A stretch of 64,000 nucleotides of DNA from Sphingobium indicum B90A (GCF_000264945.2 NZ_CP013070.1:2294001-2358000), one strand, 5' to 3'. Shown: positions 16,263 through 26,188, counted from the stretch's first letter. The notes: generated by a model not told the origin, from the sequence alone. A program made the numbers and translations.

Positions 16263-19200
16263 ACATGAAGAAGACGATCTCCCTCCTCGGCCTGCCCCTG
16301 CTGGCCATCGCGACGATGCCCCTGGCGCAGGCGGAGGTGCAGGGCGTCGCCCCGCTGCTCAAGCAGGCGCGCTACTGGCAGTCCAAGGGACGCGGCGACC
16401 TGGCGCGGCAGGCCTATAACCGGGTGCTGGCCATCGACCCTTCCAATGCGGAGGCGCGGCGCAGCCTTGCCGGCAATGCGCCCCAGGCCAGGCCCGCCCC
16501 CCAGGCCAGGCCCGCGCCTCAGCCGAAAGCCGCGCCCAAGGCGCCACCCGCGCCCGCCCAGGCGGCATCCGCCCCGGCACGCACCGCGTCCGCGCGCCCG
16601 GCCCGCGCCGACCGGGGCGGCGATGCCCGCGCCGCCGGCTTCCGCGCGCTGGAGGCCGGACAACTCGACAGCGCGGCCGCCCGATTCCGCGCAGCGCTTT
16701 CCGCCAATCCCAACGACGCGGACGCGTTGGGCGGCATGGGGATCGTGCGGCTGCGCAAGTCCGAATTCGCGCAGGCCCGCGACCTGCTGACCCGCGCCTC
16801 GCGCATCGGCGGCGCGGGCAAATGGGCGGAGGCGTTGCAGTCGGCCCGCTTCTATGCCGATCTCGACTCTGCCCGGACGGCACTCGACAAGGGCGATCTG
16901 GCGCAGGCGGAGCGGATCGCCACGGCGCTCACCCAGTCGGACTTCCGCGACAAGGGGCCTGCCGTGTCGGTGCTGGCCAGCGTCTATGAACGGCAGGGCC
17001 GCTATAATGAGGCGGCCGAACTCTATCGCCAATTGGGCAAGGCCGGCGCTGGAGCCGCCACCGCCCAGGCCAGCGCCACCCGCAACGAGGCGCGCGCCGC
17101 CCTGGACGCGGGCGACGCCGCCCGCGCCGAACAGTTGCTGCGCGCCGCCATGGGCAATGCGCCCGACGACCCCTGGGTCGCCTACGACCTTGCCGGGCTG
17201 CTCCAGCAGCAGGGCCGCGTGGCGGAGCAGGACGCGCTCGTCCGCCAGCTTTCCTATTCGGAAAAGGCCGAACCGCTCTACGCCGCCTCGCTGATCCTCG
17301 ACCGGGCGGGCCGCACCGGCGATGCGCAAGCCGTCGCAGCGCGCATCCCGGAAGGGCAGCGCACGGCGGAGATGCGCAATTTCATTGCCGGCCTCGGCAT
17401 ATCCGCCACCATCGCGCAGGCGAAGGCCGCAGGGGCGCGGGGCGCGCAGGGCCAGGGGCTCGCCATGTTGCGCCAGGCGTCGGAGATGCGCGGCCTGTCC
17501 GCCGACCGCATGGGCGCGCTGGCGCAGGGCATGCTGGAACTGGGCGATGCGCGCGGCGCGGGTCAGCTGGCGGCGCAGGCGCTGGACGCCCCCGCCAATG
17601 ACGCGGGCGCCTATGACGCGGCGGTGCGCGTGCTGGCGCAGACCGGGCAGGATGGCCTGGCCATGAGCGCCGTGCAGAAGGCCTCGGCGCTGGCCGGCCC
17701 CTCGCTCCAGGGCCAACGCAGCCTCGGCAATCTGAAGGCGACGCTGGCCGCCGCGCAGGCGGACCGGATGCGGCAGGCGGGCCAGTTCGCCCCCGCCTTC
17801 GACCTTCTGCAGGCGGCATGGAACGATGCGCCGGGCAATGAGGAAATCCTTTCGGCCCTGGCGCGGCTGTACCAGTCGGGCGGCCTCAACGCGCAGGCGG
17901 CGCAGACCTTCCGCATGCTGCTGGCGCAGAAGCCGGCGGATCGCGACGCCATGGTGGGCCTGATCGACACGGCCAGCGCGTCGGGCGACATGGACACGGC
18001 GCGCGCCGTCGCCCAGCAGGCGATCCAGACGCACCCGGCCGATTACCGCGTCTATATGGCGGCGGCCCGCATGGCCCAGACCCGCGGCAGCGACGGCGAC
18101 GCGGCGCGTTACCTCAAGACCGCCAGGGCGCTCTACATGCGCGAAACCGGCATGGCGCCCGGAGCGGTCATGGCGAACGGCAACCCGTTCGCGGCGGCGC
18201 CCCAATCGGCCAATCCCTTCCGCGCCATGGCCGCGCCGCAGCCGGTCAATCCCTTCGCGCTCGGCAGCAATCCCACGGCCCTGCCGGCGCCCTACGCGCC
18301 GCCCATGGGCTTCGCCCCGCAGCAGCCGGCGGGATCAGCCTATGCCCCGCCCGCCCCGGCTGCCATGCCCGCCTACCCGCCCGCGCCGGGCTATGCCGCC
18401 GCCGGTCTTCCCGGCATGGCGGCCCCTGCGCCCTATTATGGCGATCCGGCCATCGGCATGGCGAACCTCCCCGCCGATCCGGTGCTGGCGGAGATCGACC
18501 GGCAATTGCAGCAATCCGCCGAGGAAAGCGGCCCCCGCGTGGACGTCGACACCGGATACCGCTCCCGCTCCGGTGAAACGGGCCTCAGCAAATTGCGCGA
18601 AATGACCGGCGGCGCCTCCCTCTCCGCTCCTGTCGCGGGCGGCCGGGCGGGCATCAAGGCGACGGCGGTCGTGCTGGATTCCGGCCGCCCGACCGGATCG
18701 GGGCTCGCCCGCTTCGGCACCAACGCCACGCCCGAAGCGCAGGGGATCGTGGACGAGCAGCCGTCCCAGCTCGCCAATGCCGAAACCCAGCACCAGTCCG
18801 GCGTCGCCGTCACCGCCAGCTATGTCAGCAAGCTGCTGAAGCTGGAGGCGGGCGTCACGCCGCTGGGCTTCCCCAAGGAGCATGTCACCGGCAGGATCGA
18901 ACTGACGCCCCGCCTGTCGACCAACGCGACCGCCCGCATCTGGGCCGACCGGAAGCCGGTGACCGACAGCATCATCGCCTATGCGGGCACCGACGATCCG
19001 CGCAGCGGCGCCTTCTGGGGCGCGGTGATGAAAAGCGGCGGCGGCCTGTCCCTGTCCTATGACCGCAACGGCAACGGCGTCTATGCCGACGGTTCCTTCT
19101 ATCATTATGACGGCACGGCGGTGCGCGACAATGACAGCGTGGAAATCAATGCCGGCGGCTATTTGCGGGCGTGGCAGAATGCGCGTTCCGGCGTTTCGGT

Positions 19201-19636
19201 CGGCTTCAACGTCAATTACCAGAATTACGACAACAACCAGAACTATTTTACCTATGGCCATGGCGGCTATTTCAGCCCGCAGAGCTTCCTCAGCGTCAAT
19301 TTCCCGATCCGCTACTGGACGAATGACGGCCCGATGAGCATCCAGGCCAGCGTCGCGCCCGGCTATCAAAGCTATGATCAGCAGGGCGAGCCGGTCTATC
19401 CGACGGAGCCGGGCGCGCAGGGCGTGCTGGATTTCCTCAAGAGCCAGAACAGCGACGTGCGTTCCAGCTATGACAGCATCAGCAAGACCGGCTTCGGCCT
19501 GTCGGCGAGCGGCGCGATTTCCTATCGGGTCAGCCCGAATACGCGGCTGGGCGGGGAACTGAATATCAACACTTTCGGTGAATATAAGGAGTTCAAGACG
19601 CTGATCGGACTCAAGCAGAATATCGGAGGCAATTGA
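16259..19636 (+). CDS. bcsC: Cellulose synthase outer-membrane secretin-like subunit BcsC
   Basis: The 1125-residue protein begins in an ATGA overlap with bcsAB and has a signal peptide (KKTISLLGLPLLAIATMPLAQA). Many TPR units follow (for example ARQAYNRVLAIDPSNAEARR). An Ala/Pro-rich linker lies near residues 75-115 and a second Pro/Ala/Met-rich linker near 640-740. The C-terminal 340 residues form a beta-barrel domain of the BCSC_C type (GGYLRAWQNARSGVSVGFNV) ending at LKQNIGGN. It spans the periplasm and exports the glucan chain. A second in-frame ATG at 16265 could also serve as start. Confidence 0.92.
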   Translation: MNMKKTISLLGLPLLAIATMPLAQAEVQGVAPLLKQARYWQSKGRGDLARQAYNRVLAIDPSNAEARRSLAGNAPQARPAPQARPAPQPKAAPKAPPAPAQAASAPARTASARPARADRGGDARAAGFRALEAGQLDSAAARFRAALSANPNDADALGGMGIVRLRKSEFAQARDLLTRASRIGGAGKWAEALQSARFYADLDSARTALDKGDLAQAERIATALTQSDFRDKGPAVSVLASVYERQGRYNEAAELYRQLGKAGAGAATAQASATRNEARAALDAGDAARAEQLLRAAMGNAPDDPWVAYDLAGLLQQQGRVAEQDALVRQLSYSEKAEPLYAASLILDRAGRTGDAQAVAARIPEGQRTAEMRNFIAGLGISATIAQAKAAGARGAQGQGLAMLRQASEMRGLSADRMGALAQGMLELGDARGAGQLAAQALDAPANDAGAYDAAVRVLAQTGQDGLAMSAVQKASALAGPSLQGQRSLGNLKATLAAAQADRMRQAGQFAPAFDLLQAAWNDAPGNEEILSALARLYQSGGLNAQAAQTFRMLLAQKPADRDAMVGLIDTASASGDMDTARAVAQQAIQTHPADYRVYMAAARMAQTRGSDGDAARYLKTARALYMRETGMAPGAVMANGNPFAAAPQSANPFRAMAAPQPVNPFALGSNPTALPAPYAPPMGFAPQQPAGSAYAPPAPAAMPAYPPAPGYAAAGLPGMAAPAPYYGDPAIGMANLPADPVLAEIDRQLQQSAEESGPRVDVDTGYRSRSGETGLSKLREMTGGASLSAPVAGGRAGIKATAVVLDSGRPTGSGLARFGTNATPEAQGIVDEQPSQLANAETQHQSGVAVTASYVSKLLKLEAGVTPLGFPKEHVTGRIELTPRLSTNATARIWADRKPVTDSIIAYAGTDDPRSGAFWGAVMKSGGGLSLSYDRNGNGVYADGSFYHYDGTAVRDNDSVEINAGGYLRAWQNARSGVSVGFNVNYQNYDNNQNYFTYGHGGYFSPQSFLSVNFPIRYWTNDGPMSIQASVAPGYQSYDQQGEPVYPTEPGAQGVLDFLKSQNSDVRSSYDSISKTGFGLSASGAISYRVSPNTRLGGELNINTFGEYKEFKTLIGLKQNIGGN

Positions 19637-20112
19637 TGTTGTTCGTAAAGGATTTCCCGGTGGCGGGCGATCAGGACATCGCCATGCTCGCATCCGGCGC
19701 GGAGGCCGCGCAGCGCTTCGTCAGCCTGATCCTGGCCGAAATCGCCTCCGCCGCCACGGCGGAACAGATGCAGGGCTTTTTCCGGGCGGTCGGCGCGCGG
19801 CTTGCCAAAAGCCATCCGATCGTCAATGCCAAGGATATGGACAGGCTGACCCAGCACGGCAATCTGGTCTGGGACAGGCTGCATTGGGGCAGCGTCCGAT
19901 TCGAACTGGACGATGAAGGCATCGACATCTTCCATGACGGCCTGCCCGAAAGGCTGGAGGGCGATGCCGACGGCATATGGGCCGGGGTCGCGCCCTTCAT
20001 CCTTGAGGGCGCCTATGACGCCTGGTTCCGGCAGATGGGCAGCGGCGAACGGCTCAGCACCCGGATTTCGCGCAGCCAGGGCGGGCATGTCGAACTGCGT
20101 CATGGGATTTGA
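19636..20112 (+). CDS. bcsD: Cellulose synthase subunit D (BcsD)
   Basis: The 158-residue protein has the size of Komagataeibacter BcsD (about 156). It shares that family's character: an all-helical N-terminal half (AEAAQRFVSLILAEIASAAT, FFRAVGARLAKSHPI) and a short beta-rich middle (WGSVRFELDDEGIDIFH). BcsD rings in the periplasm help assemble parallel glucan chains into crystalline ribbons. The ATG at 19636 overlaps the bcsC stop and follows GGAGGC. Presence of bcsD with a bcsAB fusion points to ordered cellulose rather than amorphous matrix. Confidence 0.8.
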   Translation: MLFVKDFPVAGDQDIAMLASGAEAAQRFVSLILAEIASAATAEQMQGFFRAVGARLAKSHPIVNAKDMDRLTQHGNLVWDRLHWGSVRFELDDEGIDIFHDGLPERLEGDADGIWAGVAPFILEGAYDAWFRQMGSGERLSTRISRSQGGHVELRHGI

Positions 20113-21112
20113 ACGGCGGGCGATCCTGACCGCCCTCGCCTTTGCTCTCACGACCGGCTGCGCCCGCGCCAGACCCTCGGACGGCCTGATGCTCGATCCC
20201 ACGCTCTGGCAGGGCTACAAGACCCGCTTCCTGACGCCGGAGGGCAGGATCGTCGACAATGGCAATGGCGGCGTCAGCCATAGCGAGGGCCAGGGATATG
20301 GCATGGCGCTGGCGCAGGCGGCGGGCGACGGCGCGGCCTTCGAGGGCATGGCGCGCTGGACCGCCCAGACCCTGTTGCGCAAGGACGTGGCGCTGCATAG
20401 CTGGCGCTACACGCCCGGCCGCGCCGATCCGGTGGCCGATCCCAATAATGCGACCGACGGCGACCTGCTGATCGCCTGGGCGCTGCTGATGGCGGGCCGC
20501 CGCTGGGGCAAGCCGGACTATCTCCAGCAATCGGCGGCGATCCGGGGCGCTGTCGCGCAGAAGCTGATCGTGCAGCGCCACGGCTTCACCCTGCTGCTGC
20601 CGGGCCTCGTCGGCTTCGCCAAGGCGGACCGGGTGATCGTCAACCCATCCTATTATGTCTGGCCGGCGATAGACGCCTTCGCCCGGCTGGAACCGCGCAT
20701 CTGGGGTCCGCTGGCAACCGACGGGATGAAGATCCTGAAGGCGGCGCGCTTCGGCCCATCGGGCCTGCCCGCCGACTGGCTCGACATCAAGGGCAAGGGC
20801 GTGGTCGAACCGGCGGAGGGACGCGATCCCGTCTTCGGCTTCGAGGGCATCCGCGTCCCGCTCTACTGCCTGATGAGCGGACGGCGCGGCGCATGCGACG
20901 CGATCGCGCGCTATTGGCTCGCCCTCGTCCGCGCCGGCAAGCCGCTGCCCGCCTGGGTGAATGTGGTCACGGGCGAAACCGCGCCCTATGCGCTTTCCGC
21001 CGGCGCCACCGCCATCGCCGGACGCCTGCTGAACCGCAACCTGCCGGCCGGCGGCGTCGATCAGGACTATTATGCCGCAACGCTGGGACTGATGAACCAG
21101 ATGCGGATTTGA
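20102..21112 (+). CDS. bcsZ: Periplasmic endo-beta-1,4-glucanase, GH8 family (BcsZ)
   Basis: The 336-residue protein starts MGFERRAILTALAFALTTGC with a signal peptide, and overlaps bcsD by 11 bases. The GH8 signature is SHSEGQGYGMALAQA with the general acid E62, followed by the conserved ATDGDLLIAWALL with D119/D121. Further motifs are VNPSYYVWPAIDAFARL and GFEGIRVPLY. BcsZ trims or releases glucan chains in the periplasm and is needed for full cellulose output in several bacteria. It is the last gene of the operon; a hairpin follows 40 bases later. Confidence 0.92.
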   Translation: MGFERRAILTALAFALTTGCARARPSDGLMLDPTLWQGYKTRFLTPEGRIVDNGNGGVSHSEGQGYGMALAQAAGDGAAFEGMARWTAQTLLRKDVALHSWRYTPGRADPVADPNNATDGDLLIAWALLMAGRRWGKPDYLQQSAAIRGAVAQKLIVQRHGFTLLLPGLVGFAKADRVIVNPSYYVWPAIDAFARLEPRIWGPLATDGMKILKAARFGPSGLPADWLDIKGKGVVEPAEGRDPVFGFEGIRVPLYCLMSGRRGACDAIARYWLALVRAGKPLPAWVNVVTGETAPYALSAGATAIAGRLLNRNLPAGGVDQDYYAATLGLMNQMRI

Positions 21113-21152
21113 CCGGCTTTCCAGGTGGTTTCCCGTCATTCTCCGTTCGTCA

Positions 21153-21182
21153 CCCCGGGCTTGACCCGGGGTCCCGCTTTTC
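21153..21182 (+). terminator. Hairpin after bcsZ, probable terminator
   Basis: CCCCGGG (21153-21159), loop CTTGA and CCCGGGG (21165-21171) form a strong stem followed by TCCCGCTTTTCTT. The same core is a frequent intergenic repeat in alphaproteobacteria, so it may be a dispersed element doing terminator duty. The rest of 21113-21374 shows no gene. Confidence 0.55.
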
Positions 21183-21374
21183 TTGTAAACCAGCGCCCAG
21201 CCCAAGGCATCGGGAAGCTACAGCGCCAAATGGCGGCAGGTCGGCGCGGATTGGGTCATCGAAGCGGAAATATACCTGACGCTCGCCTGACCGGAAACGC
21301 TTGAACCGCCGCCAGCCAGCGCCCAATTAAAGGCTGTTCCTCATCCCGCAGAGGCCAGCCAGCCGCGAGTAGCC

Positions 21375-23411
21375 ATGACCGCCGACAATCCCCTCCTTGC
21401 CGATAGCGACCTGCCCGATTTCGCCGCCATCCGGCCCGCCCATGTCGTCCCCGCCATGGAGACGGCGATCGCGGCCCACCGCGCCGCCGTCGAAGGGATC
21501 GCCGCCGGCGGGAAGGACGATTTCGACGCGGTCATCCTCGCCGCCGAGCGCGCCGATTTCCTGCTGTCGCGGGTCTGGTCGCCGGTCGGGCATCTCGCCT
21601 CCGTCGCCGACACGCCCGAATTGCGGGAGGCGCATGCCGCCGCCCAGGCGCTGATGACCGCCTATCTGATGGAGGCGGGGCAGAACCGCGCCCATCACGA
21701 CGCCGTCGCCCGGCTGGCCGCCCGCCCCGATTTCGCCAGCCTGCCGCCCGCCGCCCGGCGCGCCGTCGATCTCGCCCTGCGCGGCTTCCGCCTGGCGGGC
21801 GTCGCGCTGGAGGGGGAGGCGCGGCAACGCTTCCTCGACATCGGGGTGGAGTTGAGCGACCTCAGCACCAAATTCGGCAATGCGGTGCTCGACGCGACCG
21901 AAGCCTGGAGCGAGCATGTCACCGACGAAGCGGCGCTGGAAGGAGTGCCGGACAGCGACAGGGCGATCCTGGCCGCCTATGCGCGGGAAAAGGGGCTGCC
22001 GGGCTGGCTGATCACCCTGCGCCAGCCCAGCGTGCTGGCGATCCTCTATCACGCCAGGGATCGGGCGCTGCGGGAGCGGGTCTATCGCGCCTACAACACC
22101 CGCGCCTCCGACCAGGCGGACGACAAGAGCCACGACAACAGCGAGAGGATCGACGCGATCATGGCGCTGCGCCATGAGGCCGCGCAGATTTTGGGCTTTG
22201 CCGATTCCGCCGCCCATTCGCTGGAAACCAAGATGGCGGCCGACGCTGACGAGGCGCTGGCATTCCTCGCCGACCTCGCCCGGCGGGCGCGGCCGGTGGG
22301 GGAGCGCGAACTGGCCGAAGCCCGCGCCTTCGCCGCCGAGCATCTGGGGCTGGACGATGTGCGGCCCTGGGATCTTTCCTATGTCGCCGAAGCGATGCGC
22401 CGCACGCTGCACGGCGTCGATCAGGAGGCGCTGAAGGCCTATTTCCCCCTGCCCCGCGTGCTTGCCGGGACGCAGGCGTTGATAGAGCGCCTGTTCAACC
22501 TTCGCCTCGTCGCCCGGCAGGGCGTGTCGACCTGGCATCCCGACGTGCTGTTCTACGACCTGCTGGACGCGGACGGCGCCGTGGTGGCGGGCGTCTATCT
22601 GGACCTGTTCGCGCGGGCGGGCAAGCGGGGCGGGGCGTGGATGGACGTCTGCCGCTCGCGCTTCCGCGATGCCGACCGGCTGCATCTGCCCATCGCCTAT
22701 CTCACCACCAATTTCGCGCCGCCCGCCGGCGACCGGCCCTCGCTGGTGACGCATAATGACGTGGTGACGCTGTTCCACGAATTCGGCCATGTGCTGCATC
22801 ACCTGCTGACCGAGGTGGACCTGCCCTCCATCGGCGGCATCAGCGGCGTGGAGTGGGACGCGGTGGAACTGCCCAGCCAGTTCATGGAGAATTTCGCCTG
22901 GGACCGGGACACGCTGATCGGCCTGTCAGGCCATGTCGACAGCGGCGAGCCGCTGCCGCGGGCGATGTTCGACCGGCTGCTGGCGGCGCGGCAGTTCCAG
23001 GCGGGCCTGGCCATTTTGCGCCAGATCGAGTTCGCGACCTTCGACCTGCTGCTCCACCGCGACTACGACCCGGCGCGGGGCGCGCGGGTGAACGCCATGC
23101 TGGACCAGGTGCGCAAGGCGGTGGCCGTGGTCCATCCGCCGGAATGGAACCGCTTTGCCCATGCGTTCAGCCATATCTTCGCGGGCGGCTATGCGGCGGG
23201 CTATTATTCCTATCTCTGGGCCGAACTGCTGTCGGCCGACGCCTTCGAGATCTTCGCGCATGCCGACATTCCGGGCGGGGGCGCGACCGCCTTCCGGCGC
23301 GAGATCCTCGCGGCGGGGGCCAGCCGCCCCGCCGCAGAGAATTTCCGCGCCTTCGCCGGGCGCGCGCCGGAGGTCGACGCGCTGTTGCGGATGCGGGGAT
23401 TGGCGGCCTGA
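21375..23411 (+). CDS. prlC: Oligopeptidase A, M3 zinc metallopeptidase
   Basis: The 678-residue protein matches Escherichia coli OpdA/PrlC in length (680) and throughout: opening NPLLADSDLPDFAAIRPAHV, LYRAYNTRASDQ-type YRAYNTRASDQADD, YLDLFARAGKRGGAWMD, the zinc motif H468-E-F-G-H472 in TLFHEFGHVLHHLL, then SGVEWDAVELPSQFMENF and FSHIFAGGYAAGYYSYLW. It is a cytoplasmic peptidase that degrades short peptides, including cleaved signal peptides. It stands alone between the bcs operon and an SDR/MFS pair. Confidence 0.95.
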   Translation: MTADNPLLADSDLPDFAAIRPAHVVPAMETAIAAHRAAVEGIAAGGKDDFDAVILAAERADFLLSRVWSPVGHLASVADTPELREAHAAAQALMTAYLMEAGQNRAHHDAVARLAARPDFASLPPAARRAVDLALRGFRLAGVALEGEARQRFLDIGVELSDLSTKFGNAVLDATEAWSEHVTDEAALEGVPDSDRAILAAYAREKGLPGWLITLRQPSVLAILYHARDRALRERVYRAYNTRASDQADDKSHDNSERIDAIMALRHEAAQILGFADSAAHSLETKMAADADEALAFLADLARRARPVGERELAEARAFAAEHLGLDDVRPWDLSYVAEAMRRTLHGVDQEALKAYFPLPRVLAGTQALIERLFNLRLVARQGVSTWHPDVLFYDLLDADGAVVAGVYLDLFARAGKRGGAWMDVCRSRFRDADRLHLPIAYLTTNFAPPAGDRPSLVTHNDVVTLFHEFGHVLHHLLTEVDLPSIGGISGVEWDAVELPSQFMENFAWDRDTLIGLSGHVDSGEPLPRAMFDRLLAARQFQAGLAILRQIEFATFDLLLHRDYDPARGARVNAMLDQVRKAVAVVHPPEWNRFAHAFSHIFAGGYAAGYYSYLWAELLSADAFEIFAHADIPGGGATAFRREILAAGASRPAAENFRAFAGRAPEVDALLRMRGLAA

Positions 23412-23423
23412 GTGGCGGGTGGG

Positions 23424-23600
23424 TCGAGAGCGGACCTATCCTGTTCTCCCCATCGGGAGATGGAGGGGGACCGCGCGAAGCGTGGTGGAGGGGAAGATGC
23501 GCAGGTCACGCCATTTCCCCTCCACCGCCGCCTTCGGCGGCGTCGAAGAGAGTCGCGTGCCTCTCTTCGACCCTCCCCGCGCTGCGCGTAGGGAGGAATT
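23424..23600. repeat. Dispersed intergenic repeat with nested hairpins
   Basis: The stretch contains GAGAGCGGACC, TCTCCCCATCGGGAGATGGAGG and TGGAGGGGAA, pairing with TTCCCCTCCA about 35 bases later, then CCGCCTTCGGCGG. Its opening is shared with the repeat at 27079-27130 (GAGCGGAC, then CTCCCCATC). It lies between convergent prlC and an SDR gene and may stop transcription from both sides. Confidence 0.5.
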
Positions 23601-23631
23601 TTGGTTCTTGCTTTCGCGGGAACGGCTTGGA

Positions 23632-24363
23632 TTAAAAGTGGGCGGTGTAGCCGCCGTCCACCGCCAGCACCTGCCCCGTCACATAGGACGCCGCGTCCGA
23701 AGCCAGGAACAGGACCGGCCCGACAATCTCCTCCGGCCGTCCCCATCGCCCCAGCGAGGTGCGCCGGGCCAGATGATCGGCGACGGCGGGGTCCGCGGTC
23801 ATCTCCTCATTGGCCTCGGTCGCGAAATAGCCGGGCGCGACGGCATTGACGGTGATCCCCCGGCCGCCCAGTTCCGCCGCCAGCGCCCGCGTCAGCGCGT
23901 CCAGCCCCCCCTTCGCCATGGTGTAGGCCGCATCGCCCGACCGGGCGATCTGCCCGGCGATGGAGGTGATGTTGACGATCCGCCCGCCCGCCCCCATGCC
24001 GGCCGCGACCGTCCGGGCCAGGTCGAAGGGCGCGACCAGATTGATCTCCAACATCCGCCGCGCCGCCGGCCGGTCCAGCTCTCCGATCGGCCTGCGGTCG
24101 CGATGGCCGGCATTGTTGACCAATATGTCGACCGGCCCGCATGCGCCGAGCGCCGCCCGAAGCGCCTCGCCATCCTCCAGGTCGAAGATCAACGGCGCGC
24201 TCGTCCCGCCCAGCGCGGCGATGGCGGCGGCCGTCGCCTGGAGCGGCTCCGCCCTTCGCCCATGGAGCAGCACATGCGCCCCCGCCCCGGCAAGGCCCAG
24301 CGCGATTTCGCGTCCCAGGCCGCGCCCGGCTCCGGTGACGAGGGCGATCTTCCCTTGCAGCAT
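23632..24363 (-). CDS. Short-chain dehydrogenase/reductase
   Basis: The 243-residue classical SDR has the cofactor motif TGAGRGLG near residue 10, NNAG (DILVNNAGHRDRR), and the catalytic Ser/Tyr/Lys set (NITSIAGQ, then YTMAK). The C-terminal signature SYVTGQVLAVDGGYTAH resembles FabG/gluconate-5-dehydrogenase types. Start MLQGKIALVTGAG at 24363. It lies 23 bases after the MFS transporter gene on the same strand, so the pair may import and oxidise or reduce one compound, not identified. Confidence 0.82.
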   Translation of the reverse strand: MLQGKIALVTGAGRGLGREIALGLAGAGAHVLLHGRRAEPLQATAAAIAALGGTSAPLIFDLEDGEALRAALGACGPVDILVNNAGHRDRRPIGELDRPAARRMLEINLVAPFDLARTVAAGMGAGGRIVNITSIAGQIARSGDAAYTMAKGGLDALTRALAAELGGRGITVNAVAPGYFATEANEEMTADPAVADHLARRTSLGRWGRPEEIVGPVLFLASDAASYVTGQVLAVDGGYTAHF

Positions 24364-24386
24364 CCATGCCTCCTCCACCCGGCCGC

Positions 24387-25676
24387 TCAGGCGAGGGCGA
24401 AGGTTTTGCTCCGCCCGCGATTGATCAGCAGCACCATTCCCGCCCCGATCAGGCACAATATCCCCGCCGCGACGAAGGCGGGCATATAGCTTTGCCAGAC
24501 GGTGCGGGAAAGGCCGCCCGCCAGCGCCGCGCTCGCCGCGCCGAGCTGATGCCCGGCGAAGATCCAGCCGAACACCACATTGGCCCGCTCCGGCCCGAAG
24601 CGCTGCGCCGTCAGCTTGACCGTCGGCGGCACGGTCGCGACCCAGTCCAGGCCATAGAACATCGCGAAGACCGTCAGGCTGTAGAGAGAGAAGTCGCTGA
24701 ACGGCAGGTAGAGCAGCGACAGCCCGCGCAGGCCATAATAGCAGAACAGCAGCCAGCGATTGTCGAACCGATCCGACAGCCAGCCCGACCCCAGCGTGCC
24801 CGCGAAATCGAACAGCCCCATCATCGCCAGCATCGACGCCGCGCCCACCGCCGCCAGCCCGTAATCGCCGCACAGGGCGATGAAATGCGTCTGGACCAGC
24901 CCGTTGGTGCTGGCCCCGCAGATGTAGAAGGAGAAGAACAATATCCAGAAGCTGGGCACCCGCGCCGCATCGGCCAATATGCGCAGCGGGCTCATCAGCA
25001 GGGCGCCCAAGCCGGCCGGCTGCGGCGGGGCGGGATGCACCGCGCTCTCGCCATAGGGCGGCAGGCCGAGGTCGGCGGGACGGTCGCGCATCAGCAGCAG
25101 CACGACCAGCGCCGCCAGCAGGACCGCGCCGCACACCAGCAGGACGGATGCGCGCCAGCCGAACCGCTCGGTCAAGGCGGCGAGCAGCGGCAGGAAGGCC
25201 AGTTGGCCCGTGGCGGTGCTGGCCGACAGCAACCCCATGACCAGGCCCCGCCTGTGCGTGAACCAGCGCGTGGCGACGGTGGCGCCCAGCACCATGGCGG
25301 TCAGGCCCGTGCCGATGCCGATGACGACGCCCCACAGCAGGACGAGCTGCCACAACCGGGTCATGCCCATGGACAGCAGCAACCCGACGACGATGATCGC
25401 CAGCGAGACCAGCATCATCCGCCGCACGCCAAAACGGTTCATGAAGGCGGCGGCGAACGGCCCCATCCCGCCGAAGAGGAGGAAGCGTATGGCCAGCGCC
25501 CCGGAAATGTCGGCCGCGCTCCAGCCGAACTCCCTTTGCAGGGGGATGATGAACACGCCGGGCGCGCCCACGGCCCCCGCGACGACCAGCATGGTGAGGA
25601 AGGTCGCGGCCAGCACGGCCCAGCCATAATGGATGTGGCACGCGCCCATTTGGCGGGCGAGAGTCGCTGACAGCAT
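24387..25676 (-). CDS. MFS transporter, monocarboxylate/oxalate-like
   Basis: The 429-residue protein has twelve hydrophobic segments and the cytoplasmic loop motif between helices 2 and 3 (NRFGVRRMMLVSL). The first helix (HIHYGWAVLAATFLTMLVVAG) and SDRFDNRWLLFCYYGLRG are typical of the oxalate/formate and monocarboxylate branch of the major facilitator superfamily. It is upstream of and cotranscribed with an SDR gene. The substrate is unknown, probably an organic acid. Confidence 0.82.
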   Translation of the reverse strand: MLSATLARQMGACHIHYGWAVLAATFLTMLVVAGAVGAPGVFIIPLQREFGWSAADISGALAIRFLLFGGMGPFAAAFMNRFGVRRMMLVSLAIIVVGLLLSMGMTRLWQLVLLWGVVIGIGTGLTAMVLGATVATRWFTHRRGLVMGLLSASTATGQLAFLPLLAALTERFGWRASVLLVCGAVLLAALVVLLLMRDRPADLGLPPYGESAVHPAPPQPAGLGALLMSPLRILADAARVPSFWILFFSFYICGASTNGLVQTHFIALCGDYGLAAVGAASMLAMMGLFDFAGTLGSGWLSDRFDNRWLLFCYYGLRGLSLLYLPFSDFSLYSLTVFAMFYGLDWVATVPPTVKLTAQRFGPERANVVFGWIFAGHQLGAASAALAGGLSRTVWQSYMPAFVAAGILCLIGAGMVLLINRGRSKTFALA

Positions 25677-26188
25677 GAAGGCCCCGTTCCCGATGGATCG
25701 ACCGGCGTTAAATGACGATCGTCATCGCAGGGTCAAGGGGCCAGTTGGCGCAATATGGACATGGATGGGCGGGCGCCCGGCTGTCCCGACATTCGGCTCG
25801 CGCTGGACTGATGTCGATACAGCCCAGGCAGCGGGACAAATTCAAGACCCGCCGGACTGAGTTGATTAGGATGGGAAGCGTCATTCCCCCTCCCGCAAGC
25901 GGGAGGGGGTTAGGGGGTGAGCTGGCGCAACATCCGCGTTGTTTTGCAACGGCCAAGTCAGAAGCTCCCCCGGATCAAGTCCGGGGTCGCGCCCACCCCT
26001 GGCCCCTCCCGCCTGCGGGAGGGGAATGTCTTGGACCGGCCACTTCCCGACATGTTCGAACTTGTCCACGCGACCCAGCGCAGTGAGGCCCATCGCATGT
26101 CTCCACCCGCCCCATTCGCGCGCCGAACCGGGCCTTGGCCAATGAACTCCCCGGCAGGCGGCGAGTTCTTCGGGAAAGGAGATGTGCG
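25677..26188. other. 512-bp intergenic region with hairpin repeats
   Basis: No gene is seen. Two hairpin units, CCCTCCCGC-AA-GCGGGAGGG (25882-25909) and CCCTCCCGC-CT-GCGGGAGGG (26003-26028), are also inverted copies of one another. Between them lies the dyad CCCCCGGATCAAGTCCGGGG. A segment at about 25828-25880 (GGACAAATTCAAG, then GGACTGAGT) recurs in modified form at 27046-27092. This is a nest of dispersed sphingomonad-type repeats. Confidence 0.6.

Noticed and set aside
25882..26028. Repeated hairpins as a CRISPR array
   Set aside because: There are only two units, palindromic over their whole length and inverted to each other, with no regular spacers or cas genes.
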